A stretch of DNA of 64,000 nucleotides, taken from contig CAKMRJ010005745.1 in NCBI GenBank assembly GCA_928212115.1, forward strand, positions 78,065,871 to 78,129,870, given 5' to 3'. The notes beneath the pieces are model-generated. The model searched no databases. It saw nothing but the letters and a program-made list of their open reading frames with translations, and was not told where the DNA came from. Positions within the stretch are counted from its first letter, which is position 1. Each line of letters begins with the position of its first letter. Shown piece by piece: positions 55,829-64,000 of the stretch. The translations under genes were made by a program, and so were the position numbers. The DNA is from Lactuca virosa. Lineage: Eukaryota > Streptophyta > Magnoliopsida > Asterales > Asteraceae.

Positions 55829-55845
55829 TGACGTATGCAGTGACG
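55829..55845 (+). promoter_or_regulatory. as-1-like paired TGACG site in G LTR 1
   Basis: TGACGTATGCAGTGACG: two TGACG motifs exactly 12 bases apart, about 100 bp before the TATA box, the same spacing as in the known as-1 element bound by TGA bZIP factors. Also at 58679-58695 in LTR 2 and, with one variant half, in element C. Confidence 0.5.
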
Positions 55846-55849
55846 TCGT

Positions 55850-55925
55850 GTACGCCCAGCGTACGTTGAGATTACGCCCAGCGTACTGAGTACGCCCAGC
55901 GTACTTGAAGTTACGCCCAGCGTAA
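55850..55925. repeat. GTACGC-CCA-GCGTAC hairpin array, four copies (LTR 1)
   Basis: Units at 55850, 55872, 55890 and 55911, each two 6-bp arms around CCA. The last unit reads TTACGC-CCA-GCGTAA, where both ends changed together and pairing is kept. Confidence 0.85.
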
Positions 55926-55942
55926 TCGGGGTTTCCAGCCTC

Positions 55943-55950
55943 TATAAATA
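55943..55950 (+). promoter_or_regulatory. TATA box of G LTR 1
   Basis: TATAAATA just downstream of the hairpin array, a strong plant TATA match. Confidence 0.65.
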
Positions 55951-57229
55951 GAAACCGAAGTTCAGCCATTTTCCTTACCAATATTCATTCCTTCTCTCTA
56001 AATTTTGCCTTGGTTTGCGTGCCAATAATATCCCGAATCCCCGATATTATTCCCGAGCCCCGAAGCAAGTTTTGAAGCCCCGAAGATCCCGAGAAGTGCA
56101 ACTCTCGAGCCGAAGCTCTACTCGCGAGAAGCTCGTTTTTTTGTGAAGATCTTCCAGGACTGCCGAGGAATACTACTTCTACAAGTCGTAGTGCTGTCCG
56201 GTTATCTTCTGAACAAGTGAGTGTGTAGTTACTTTCTTCTAACGCATATTATGAAGTATTTATTATAAAATATGTGTGATGTGTATATTTGGTTGTTATA
56301 TGTGTGAATGTATATTCACTTTCTTCTATCTCATATATATGATATATTATCTATGAAATATGTGTTATATGTGTGTGCCTTATCTGTTATGTGGAATATA
56401 TATTAAATGAACATGCTTTACAGGTTTTAAAACTATGCATAAAAATATATATTTTTATCTACTAATATGTTGGGTAGAACATGGGTAGATAGTTGATGTG
56501 TGATAAACAGATGAGAGGCCTCGATGTTGTTGTTGATCTAGTCATCTAGCGGAGTATGGATGACGACCACGGACTCTTCTAGGCAGTCCAGTGGAACACT
56601 AGCAGGCTCATAACCTGTAGGTGTTGTGAACGACGTGTTCACCGGTGTACTCTACTCCCCCACATGGTTGCCTTTAGGACATCTATTGTTGAGGAAACCC
56701 CTTAGCAGTAATGTCCGTCCCGATGAACTTTCCTAGATTAGGTCCCTTTAGATAGATGTTATTTTAGGGACGTAAAGTGAGGATAACGGGAATGGGTAAT
56801 CGGGTTATTGTTGGTCGGTAAAAATTAAATATAATTATTTATTGCGGATTGAAAACCCTATATGCTCACCAGGCTCCCAAGCCTGACCCACTCAGTTTAT
56901 TTGTATTACAGGAAGTGGCGCAAGGGCATAAGATGGATGAATCATCAAGTTGTTTTGTTTATGAGCCTTTATATGAATTCAACTGTTGTATTACTTGTAA
57001 TATTTGTTTATGCTTTTGGTCTGTTTATCGGAACATGACATCCCGAATATTGTTATAAAATGATTATGCATCTTTGATAAAATGCTTTGATAAACTTTAT
57101 TTTATCATATTTTGTTTTGGGACAAATTCCGCAACTCTTTTGAATAAAAGAAAAAGATTTACTCTGAAAATATTTTTAAAAGCATAAATAAAACCGGTCT
57201 TTTCTGGCCGAGATTTTGGGGATGTCACA

Positions 57230-57773
57230 GTTGGTATCAGGCAAAGGATGTTAGCAGCTCAGGATCGTCAAAAGAGCTATGCTGACAAGAAAAGACGACC
57301 GATGACCTTCGAAGTTGGGGATTCCGTTTTGCTTAAAGTCTCACCGTGGAAAGGACTTATACGATTCGGGAAACGAGGAAAGCTGAGTCCAAGGTTTATT
57401 GGACCGTTCAAAGTTCTTCAGAAGATTGGGAACCAAGCTTACAAGCTGGAATTGCCCGAAGAACTCGATGGTATTCATAACACCTTCCATGTATGTTATC
57501 TGAGGAAATTCACGGGAGAAGTTCCCGACATAATTCCGATCTCGGAGTTAAGAATGGATGAGAATAAGAGGCTAATCGAAGAGCCCGAGGCAATTGTTGA
57601 CCGTAAGATTAAGAAGTTACGACGCAAGATGGTCGACTTAGTGCTAGTCCGATGGAAACATTCGAATGGGCCGAATCTCACTTGGGAAACAGAGGATGAC
57701 ATGATGAGTCGCTATCCGCATCTGTTTGCTGACGCATGATTCCGGGACGGAATCATCCTAAGGGGGAGAGAAT
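57230..57773 (+). pseudogene. G first internal region: integrase tail only
   Basis: GTTGGTATCAGG, the first bases after an LTR, is fused to AAAGGATGTTAGCAGCTCAGG from the end of pol. The remaining frame (57248-57739, 163 codons) holds QKSYADKKRRPMTFEVGD, LIRFGKRGKLSPRFIGPF, NTFHVCYLRKF and the chromodomain-like VRWKHSNGPNLTWE, ending FADA. It differs from the second copy at only a few bases. A purine tract AAGGGGGAGAGAAT ends it. Confidence 0.85.
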
Positions 57774-60097
57774 TGTAACGCCCGGGTTTCGGGGCTAAGC
57801 ATTTTTAGACGATGTAATAGTCTAGGTCAACTATTGTAACTCTTTTGATGTAATAAAAATGAAATATTTGAGTATTTTGTGAATTATGTGAATTTATGTG
57901 CTTATTATTTAATTATAAATGTATAATTAATAAAGAATAAAAATAAGCGTCAAAATGAAATGTTAGATAAACCCGATATCTATGAAGGATGTGGTAGTGG
58001 TCGTGACGAGGTTTCCGAATATATAAAGAATGCCAAAATCCGAGTTATAACGAAGAAGTTATGACCCGACGAAGTTTCACGACGGAACCGACACGATACC
58101 GGGAAGCGTAAATAGTGAATTTACGATAAAGCGAGTTTTAGCCTGAGCGATCTAAACGAAAGTCGTAGAGTTCGTTAAACCGAAAGCGTGCATAAAAAGA
58201 ATGCCCAAATCTGACTTCATAAGAGGAAGTTATGATTTTTCTAAGTTTCAGCTTAGCGGTATACAGCCCAAATACTCGATTTGAGATCGAGCGGTTTTTA
58301 GCCGACACAACCTAAACGAGAATTGAAGATCTCGTTAATAGTAATGCAACGGTAAAAAGACAGACGAAAACGGACGTCGGATGAAGAAGTTATGAATTTT
58401 TAACGGACTAATCCTGTCCCGGCCTGTTAAAAATATAACTGTTAAAATAAATTCAAAATTAGCCGACGAAGTCTAAACGAAAGTTGTAGATTACGTTCCC
58501 GCCTACGCGTGGATATAAAGAACGTCGAAAACGGAGTTCATATGAAGAAGATATGAATTTCCAAAGTTTTTAAAATAATTAATATTTATTTATCTATTTA
58601 TTTATTATTCGACCGGAGGAATCTACTTTACACCGGAGAAAAGGAAAAGGAGCCGGCAACTAATCGAGTACTGCTAGGTGACGTATGCAGTGACGTCGTG
58701 TACGCCCAGCGTACGTTGAGATTACGCCCAGCGTACTGAGTACGCCCAGCGTACTGAGTACGCCCAACGTACTTGAAGTTACGCCCAGCGTAATCGGGGT
58801 TTCCAGCCCCTATAAATAGAAACCGAAGTTCAGCCATTTTCCTTACCAATATTCATTCCTTCTCTCTAAATTTTGCCTTGGTTTGCGTGCCAATAATATC
58901 CCGAAGCCCCGATATTATTCCCGAGCCCCGAAGCAAGTTTTGAAGCCCCGAAGATCCCGAAAAGTGCAACTCTCGAGCCGAAGCTCTGCTCGCGAGAAGC
59001 TCGTTTTTTTGTGAAGATCTTCCAGGACTACCGAGGAATACTACTTCTACAAGTCGTAGTGCTGTCCGGTTATCTTCTGAACAAGTGAGTGTGTAGTTAC
59101 TTTCTTCTAACGCATATTATGAAGTATTTATTATAAAATATGTGTGATGTGTATATTTGGTTGTTATATGTGTGAATGTATATTCACTTTCTTCTATCTC
59201 ATATATATGATATATTATCTATGAAATATGTGTTATATGTGTGTGCCTTATCTGTTATGTGGAATATATATTAAATGAACATGCTTTACAGGTTTTAAAA
59301 CTATGCATAAAAATATATATTTTTATCTACTAATATGTTGGGTAGAACATGGGTAGATAGTTGATGTGTGATAAACAGATGAGAGGCCTCGATGTTGTTG
59401 TTGATCTAGTCATCTAGCGGAGTATGGATGACGACCACGGACTCTTCTAGGCAGTCCACTGGAACACTAGCAGGCTCATAACCTGTAGGTGTTGTGAACG
59501 ACGTGTTCACCGGTGTACTCTACTCCCCCACATGGTTGCCTTTAGGACATCTATTGTTGAGGAAACCCCTTAGCAGTAATGTCCGTCCCGATGAACTTTC
59601 CTAGATTAGGTCCCTTTAGATAGATGTTATTTTAGGGACGTAAAGTGAGGATAACGGGAATGGGTAATCGGGTTATTGTTGGTCGGTAAAAATTAAATAT
59701 AATTATTTATTGCGGATTGAAAACCCTATATGCTCACCAGGCTCCCAAGCCTGACCCACTCAGTTTATTTGTATTACAGGAAGTGGCGCAAGGGCATAAG
59801 ATGGATGAATCATCAAGTTGTTTTGTTTATGAGCCTTTATATGAATTCAACTGTTGTATTACTTGTAATATTTGTTTATGCTTTTGGTCTGTTTATCGGA
59901 ACATGACATCCCGAATATTGTTATAAAATGATTATGCATCTTTGATAAAATGCTTTGATAAACTTTATTTTATCATATTTTGTTTTGGGACAAATTCCGC
60001 AACTCTTTTGAATAAAAGAAAAAGATTTACTCTGAAAATATTTTTAAAAGCATAAATAAAACCGGTCTTTTCTGGCCGAGATTTTGGGGATGTCACA
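57774..60097 (+). repeat. Element G LTR 2 (2324 bp)
   Basis: Serves as the 3' LTR of the left internal region and the 5' LTR of the right one. It contains the paired TGACG site (58679-58695), five hairpin units (58700-58793) and TATAAATA (58811-58818). Confidence 0.92.
58679..58818 (+). promoter_or_regulatory. Promoter block of G LTR 2 (as-1-like site, five hairpins, TATA)
   Basis: Same order as in LTR 1: TGACG pair, hairpin array and TATAAATA. The array has an extra 18-bp unit, and one unit is GTACGC-CCA-ACGTAC, where pairing is weakened. As the 5' LTR of the longer internal region this is the block most likely to be active. Confidence 0.55.
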
Positions 60098-60099
60098 GT

Positions 60100-60111
60100 T
60101 GGTATCAGAGC
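60100..60111 (+). promoter_or_regulatory. Element G primer-binding site (initiator tRNA-Met)
   Basis: TGGTATCAGAGC two bases after LTR 2, perfect. Confidence 0.93.
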
Positions 60112-60439
60112 ATTAGTTTAAGCGAACTAGGAATTTGTAGGATTTCTAGACTTAAACGTAGAATGCTAAGCGATGATTGTGAGGTGTGAGCACTAGCTTA
60201 TTTTAGGAATTGTGCCTAAAATGCTTTTATGTGCTAAATGATTTATGCCTTATATGCTGATATTTGTTCGGATCTATGGTCTGTTGCCGACCGGATCTGG
60301 AAACCTTATGTGTTTAGGATTCTAAACGTACGACTACGATATTAGAACTAACATGTAAACGTTTCGGAGAGATAAGGATGATTTAAACGTCTATCCTGAA
60401 TAAAGATCTAAATTCACCTTATTCGGGGTATAAATCAAA
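60112..60439 (+). other. Element G leader
   Basis: Untranslated region before the gag ATG, similar to the leader of element C. Confidence 0.75.
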
Positions 60440-60764
60440 ATGGAAAGAACCCGCAGTAGAGCTGGAAACGCAAACGAAAACAAGAATCGACCACCTGTAA
60501 TTGAGCAAATACCTGTTGTAGCTGCAGCACCTGAGCCAGTAACGATGGCTGGTGTACAATTGATGATTCAGGCGATGTTGGATAATAAGATGGAAGAAAC
60601 TAGACGTTTGCTTCGACAAAATCGTGAAGAATTTTCAATCCAAGTTGAAGAGCCCGAAGTGAATGGAGGGCCATCGGAAGGTGGAAACTTCAGTGGTACC
60701 GTTGGTCAAGACAACCCACAAATTGTTAGACAAGGCAATCGTAATGGAGGAAATGTTGGAAGAG
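60440..60764 (+). pseudogene. Element G gag, N-terminal remnant
   Basis: MERTRSRAGNANENKN opens a gag whose N-terminal helical part (MIQAMLDNKMEETRRLLRQ) matches element C's. At about residue 108 the sequence jumps, out of frame, into the C-terminal part of the protease (LLPIELNGFDIVLGMDWLS). The capsid, zinc knuckles and protease active site are all deleted. This copy could only move with Gag and protease supplied by a relative. Confidence 0.8.
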
Positions 60765-62111
60765 GAATTATTGCCTATCGAACTTAACGGTTTCGACATC
60801 GTGTTGGGAATGGATTGGCTTAGCACCAATGATGCGGAAATACTGTGCAAAAAGAAGATTGTAAAAGTAAACCCGCCTGGGAAAGAGTCGTTTATGGTGT
60901 ATGGGGACAAACGCAGGGTAAATTCTGGAATCATTTCTCTAATGAAAGCCAGAAAATGTTTGACCAAGGGATGTACATCATATTTAGCATTCGTGATCGA
61001 TGCTAAGAAGGAAAAGAAGGTGATACAGAGCATTCCTGTCGTGTGTGATTATCCGGAAGTATTTCCCGAAGATCTTCCCGGATTACCGCCTGATCGACAA
61101 GTAGAATTCCGTATTGACTTGTTACCAGGAACGACACCAATAGCAAAAGCACCTTACCGATTAGCACCGACGGAGATGAAGGAACTGATGATGCAACTTC
61201 AAGAGTTATTGGACAAAGGTTTCATTAGACCTAGTTCATCACCCTGGGGAGCTCCGGTGTTATTCGTGAAAAAGAAAGATGGAAGTATGAGAATGTGTAT
61301 TGATTACAGAGAGCTGAACAAGGCAACAATAAAGAATAGATATCCGTTGCCAAGGATTGATGACCTGTTCGATCAACTGCAAGGTTCAAGTTATTTCTCA
61401 AAGATCGATCTTAGGTCAGGATATCATCAACTGAAGGTGAGAGATCAGGATATTGAGAAGACTGCGTTCAGAACGAGATATGGACACTACGAGTTCTTGG
61501 TTATGTCATTTGGACTAACTAATGCTCCAGCAGCATTCATGGATCTGATGAACAGGGTTTGTAAACCATTCCTCGATAAATCCGTGATAGTGTTCATAGA
61601 TGACATTCTCATCTACTCGAAAAGCCAAGAAGAGCATGGTAGACACTTGCGGGAAGTGTTAGAAGTCTTGAAGAAGGAGAAGCTGTATGCTAAATTCTCC
61701 AAATGTGATTTTTGGATTCGAGAAGTCCAATTCTTGGGTCACGTGGTCAACCAAGAAGGGATAATGGTCGATCCAGCAAAGATTGAAGCGGTAATGAAGT
61801 GGGAACAACCAAAAAGTCCCACGGAGATCCGAAGCTTTTTGGGATTAGCCGGATATTACCGAAGGTTTATCCAAGGATTTTCTTCAATCGCTAGTCCATT
61901 AACAGCGTTAACCCACAAAGGAGCTACCTATGCTTGGAGTGATAAGCATAAAGAAGCATTCGAGAAGCTAAAGAAGAAACTATGCGAGGCACCAATACTT
62001 TCTCTACCCAATGGAGTTGAAGACTTCGCTGTTTATAGTGATGCGTCTGGTGTTGGGTTGGGTTGTGTTTTGACCCAAAGAGAAAAGGTGATCGCATATG
62101 CGTCTCGATAG
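60765..62111 (+). CDS. Element G protease end, reverse transcriptase and start of RNase H
   Basis: One long open frame. Its homology starts at ELLPIELNGFDIVLGMDW. The frame technically opens earlier at 60663 in non-homologous sequence. RT motifs are intact: FPEDLPGLPPDRQVEFRIDL, GAPVLFVKKKDGSMRMC, YFSKIDLRSGYHQ, MSFGLTNAPAAFMDLMNRV and catalytic FIDDILIYS. RNase H begins with VYSDASGVGLGCVL. It ends at a TAG (62109) where related copies have CAG (ASRQLK). Without that codon the frame would continue into the next entry. Confidence 0.87.
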   Translation, partial: ELLPIELNGFDIVLGMDWLSTNDAEILCKKKIVKVNPPGKESFMVYGDKRRVNSGIISLMKARKCLTKGCTSYLAFVIDAKKEKKVIQSIPVVCDYPEVFPEDLPGLPPDRQVEFRIDLLPGTTPIAKAPYRLAPTEMKELMMQLQELLDKGFIRPSSSPWGAPVLFVKKKDGSMRMCIDYRELNKATIKNRYPLPRIDDLFDQLQGSSYFSKIDLRSGYHQLKVRDQDIEKTAFRTRYGHYEFLVMSFGLTNAPAAFMDLMNRVCKPFLDKSVIVFIDDILIYSKSQEEHGRHLREVLEVLKKEKLYAKFSKCDFWIREVQFLGHVVNQEGIMVDPAKIEAVMKWEQPKSPTEIRSFLGLAGYYRRFIQGFSSIASPLTALTHKGATYAWSDKHKEAFEKLKKKLCEAPILSLPNGVEDFAVYSDASGVGLGCVLTQREKVIAYASR

Positions 62112-63857
62112 TTGAAGGAACATGAAAAGAACTACCCGACTCATGACTTGGAGTTGGCGGCGGTAGTTTTCGCTCTAAAAATATGGAGGCATTACCTCTA
62201 TGGCACGAAGTGCAAACTTTTCACCGATCATAAGAGTCTCCAATATCTCTTTAATCAGAAAGAATTGAACATGAGGCAACGACGCTGGCTAGAATTACTC
62301 AAGGACTATGACTGTGAGATACTTTACCACCCCGGTAAAGCAAACGTTGTCGCTGATGCTCTCAGTCGAAAAGTCAACCTTGAAAGAAAAAGGCCAAGAG
62401 CGTTGAGAATAGAAGTTGTCTCGACCATTGTGGAAAGTATCAGGGAAGCTCAAGAAGAAGCTTCAGAGAAGAGTGACCGAAAAGAAGAACGTTTGGGAAA
62501 AACATTAGTGTTTGGTACAAACAGTCAAGGACTAAAGGTATTCCAAGATCGGATTTGGGTACCTAAGACTGGAGGAATAAGAGATCTTCTGATGGAAGAA
62601 GCTCACAAGACCATGTACTCGATTCATCCCGGTAGCACTAAAATGTATAGGGACCTAAAACCCTACTACTGGTGGCCGACGATGAAGCTCGACGTTGCGA
62701 AATATGTGGCCGAGTGTGTAACTTGTGCAAGAGTTAAGGCACAACATCAGAAACCATATGGGAGTTTAGAACCCTTACCTGTACCCATGGGTAAATGGGA
62801 AGACATCACCATGGATTTTGTGACTAAACTACCCAGGACGAAGAACGGTCACGACATGATTTGGGTGGTCGTGGATCGTTTCACAAAGAGTGCACACTTC
62901 ATAGCTGCCAATGAAAGGTGGTCTATGGATAAGCTTGCAAATGCTTACGTGAAGGAAATTGTGAGACTTCACGGTGTTCCTCTAACAATTGTATCGGATC
63001 GTGATAGTCGTTTCACATCAAGGTTTTGGAGAAGTCTACAAGAGGAATTGGGTACGAAGTTATGTCTGAGTACAGCTTACCATCCGCAGACTGATGGTCA
63101 GAGTGAAAGAACGATTCAAACGCTTGAAGATATGTTGAGAGCATGTACCCTCGAGTTCCAAGGTAACTGGGATGAGCACTTACCTTTGGTAGAATTTTCC
63201 TACAACAACAGTTTCCACTCGAGCATCAAGATGACACCTTATCAAGCTTTGTATGGACAAAAGTGTCGTACGCCTTCTTGTTGGCTTGAGGCTGGCGAAA
63301 AGCAGTTTATGGGCCCGGAGATAGTCCATGAGACTGCTGAGAAGCTGAAGGTGATCAGGGAAAGGATGTTAGCAGCTCAGGATCGTCAGAAGAGCTATGC
63401 TGACAAGAAAAGACGACCGATGACCTTCGAAGTTGGGGATTCCGTTTTGCTTAAAGTCTCACTGTGGAAAGGACTTATACGATTCGGGAAACGAGGAAAG
63501 CTGAGTCCAAGGTTTATTGGACCGTTCAAAGTTCTTCAGAAGATTGGGAACCAAGCTTACAAGCTGGAATTGCCCGAAGAACTCGATGGTATTCATAACA
63601 CCTTCCATGTATGTTATCTGAGGAAATTCACGGGAGAAGTTCCCGACATAATTCCGATCTCGGAGTTAAGAATGGATGAGAATAAGAGGCTAATCGAAGA
63701 GCCCGAGGCAATTGTTGACCGTAAGATTAAGAAGTTACGACGCAAGATGGTCGACTTAGTGCTAGTCCGATGGAAACATTCGAATGGGCCGAATCTCACT
63801 TGGGAAACAGAGGATGACATGATGAGTCGCTATCCGCATCTGTTTGCTGACGCATGA
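62112..63857 (+). CDS. Element G RNase H, integrase and chromodomain-like tail
   Basis: 581 open codons. RNase H remainder (YPTHDLELAAVVFALKIW, FTDHKSLQYL, YHPGKANVVADALSRK). Integrase has the zinc block HKTMYSIHPG...CVTCARVKAQHQ and the catalytic D, D, E in ITMDFVTKLP, TIVSDRDSRFTSRFW and PQTDGQSERTIQ. The tail has GDSVLLKV, FHVCYLRKF and the chromodomain-like VRWKHSNGPNLTWETEDD. All catalytic residues are present, making this the best-preserved integrase of the window. It ends FADA, TGA. Confidence 0.9.
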   Translation: MKEHEKNYPTHDLELAAVVFALKIWRHYLYGTKCKLFTDHKSLQYLFNQKELNMRQRRWLELLKDYDCEILYHPGKANVVADALSRKVNLERKRPRALRIEVVSTIVESIREAQEEASEKSDRKEERLGKTLVFGTNSQGLKVFQDRIWVPKTGGIRDLLMEEAHKTMYSIHPGSTKMYRDLKPYYWWPTMKLDVAKYVAECVTCARVKAQHQKPYGSLEPLPVPMGKWEDITMDFVTKLPRTKNGHDMIWVVVDRFTKSAHFIAANERWSMDKLANAYVKEIVRLHGVPLTIVSDRDSRFTSRFWRSLQEELGTKLCLSTAYHPQTDGQSERTIQTLEDMLRACTLEFQGNWDEHLPLVEFSYNNSFHSSIKMTPYQALYGQKCRTPSCWLEAGEKQFMGPEIVHETAEKLKVIRERMLAAQDRQKSYADKKRRPMTFEVGDSVLLKVSLWKGLIRFGKRGKLSPRFIGPFKVLQKIGNQAYKLELPEELDGIHNTFHVCYLRKFTGEVPDIIPISELRMDENKRLIEEPEAIVDRKIKKLRRKMVDLVLVRWKHSNGPNLTWETEDDMMSRYPHLFADA

Positions 63858-63875
63858 TTCCGGGACGGAATCATC

Positions 63876-63891
63876 GTAAGGGGGAGAGAAT
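63876..63891 (+). promoter_or_regulatory. Element G polypurine tract
   Basis: GTAAGGGGGAGAGAAT directly before LTR 3. The copy before LTR 2 is the same apart from one base at its left edge. Confidence 0.85.
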
Positions 63892-64000
63892 TGTAACGCC
63901 CGGGTTTCGGGGCTAAGCATTTTTAGACGATGTAATAGTCTAGGTTAACTATTGTAACTCTTTTGATGTAATAAAAATGAAATATTTGAGTATTTTGTGA
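63892..64000 (+). repeat. Element G LTR 3, first 109 bp
   Basis: Matches the start of LTR 1 and LTR 2 with about one substitution (ggttaac for ggtcaac). Cut by the window end. Confidence 0.92.

Larger units (their letters stand above)
54924..57229 (+). repeat. Element G LTR 1 (2306 bp)
   Basis: TGTAACGCCCGGG...GATGTCACA. 18 bp shorter than LTR 2 because it has one hairpin unit fewer. Otherwise only scattered differences. Confidence 0.92.
54924..64000 (+). mobile_element. Element G: chromovirus in LTR-internal-LTR-internal-LTR form
   Basis: Three LTRs start at 54924, 57774 and 63892, the last cut by the window. The first internal region (57230-57773) keeps only the primer-site start and the integrase tail. 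The second (60098-63891) is long. The two tail copies and the two full LTRs are almost identical, so the arrangement is recent. It belongs to the family of element C. Confidence 0.88.

Noticed and set aside
55778..55981. Minus-strand frame YAGR-repeat, again at 58628-58849
   Set aside because: Product of the hairpin array read backwards.
56849..57058. 69-codon plus-strand frame near the LTR end, again at 59717-59926
   Set aside because: Identical because the LTRs are identical. It corresponds to the antisense stretch in C where no frame of this kind is kept.
54924..60097. Integrated caulimovirus suggested by as-1-like sites and a gypsy-like RT
   Set aside because: LTRs, integrase and chromodomain-like tail are present, and no movement-protein or coat-protein order of caulimovirids is seen. 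It is a retrotransposon.

Overview
This is a plant nuclear window made almost entirely of LTR retrotransposons; no host gene, rRNA, tRNA gene or CRISPR was recognised. Reverse transcriptases of both the Ty3/gypsy chromovirus type (FIDD active site, C-terminal chromodomain-like tail) and the Ty1/copia type (YVDD) are present. Primer sites match plant initiator tRNA-Met, and the TATA boxes and introns look plant-like. The short palindromic LTR motifs (ACTCGNCGAGT, GTACGCCCAGCGTAC) and the element families recall Asteraceae, most like lettuce. That species guess is inference from memory, not a database result.

Left half (1-30700): a four-deep nest. Element B (plus strand, oldest, many stops) is visible only from 26993. 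It was entered by chromovirus A (plus strand, 195-26992, 5' LTR off-window). A's gag is split by chromovirus C (minus strand, 1287-20988, target duplication GGGCT on both sides). C is split in its integrase region by chromovirus D (minus strand, 4903-16031, target duplication TCAGT on both sides). The nesting gives the relative ages directly. A and B share a 67-bp phase-1 intron between Gag and protease that D lacks. A's LTR carries an array of cUUCGg-type hairpins.

Middle (30701-38549): a lone LTR plus primer site of a possible Tat-like gypsy element (H), with a 21-bp minisatellite and a long (AT)n run. Next come an AT-rich stretch with strong inverted repeats, a fragment resembling the DUF1985 region of Ulp1-type transposon genes, and a 5'-truncated copia pol with its LTR (element F).

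Right half: a 13.5-kb SIRE/Maximus-like copia element E (38550-52051, target duplication TTCTG/TTCCG) carries gag-pol plus a long third coding region after pol. It sits in the leader of the second part of F, whose gag contains a likely splice intron (52817-52902). From 54924 to the window end is chromovirus G, arranged LTR - deleted internal - LTR - internal - LTR. It is the best-preserved copy, but Gag/protease is deleted and one nonsense codon splits pol. Its LTRs have a TATA box, a hairpin array and a paired TGACG (as-1-like) site.

Proteins of these elements would act together in virus-like particles (Gag capsid, protease, RT/RNase H, integrase). No copy visible here has a complete uninterrupted gag-pol.
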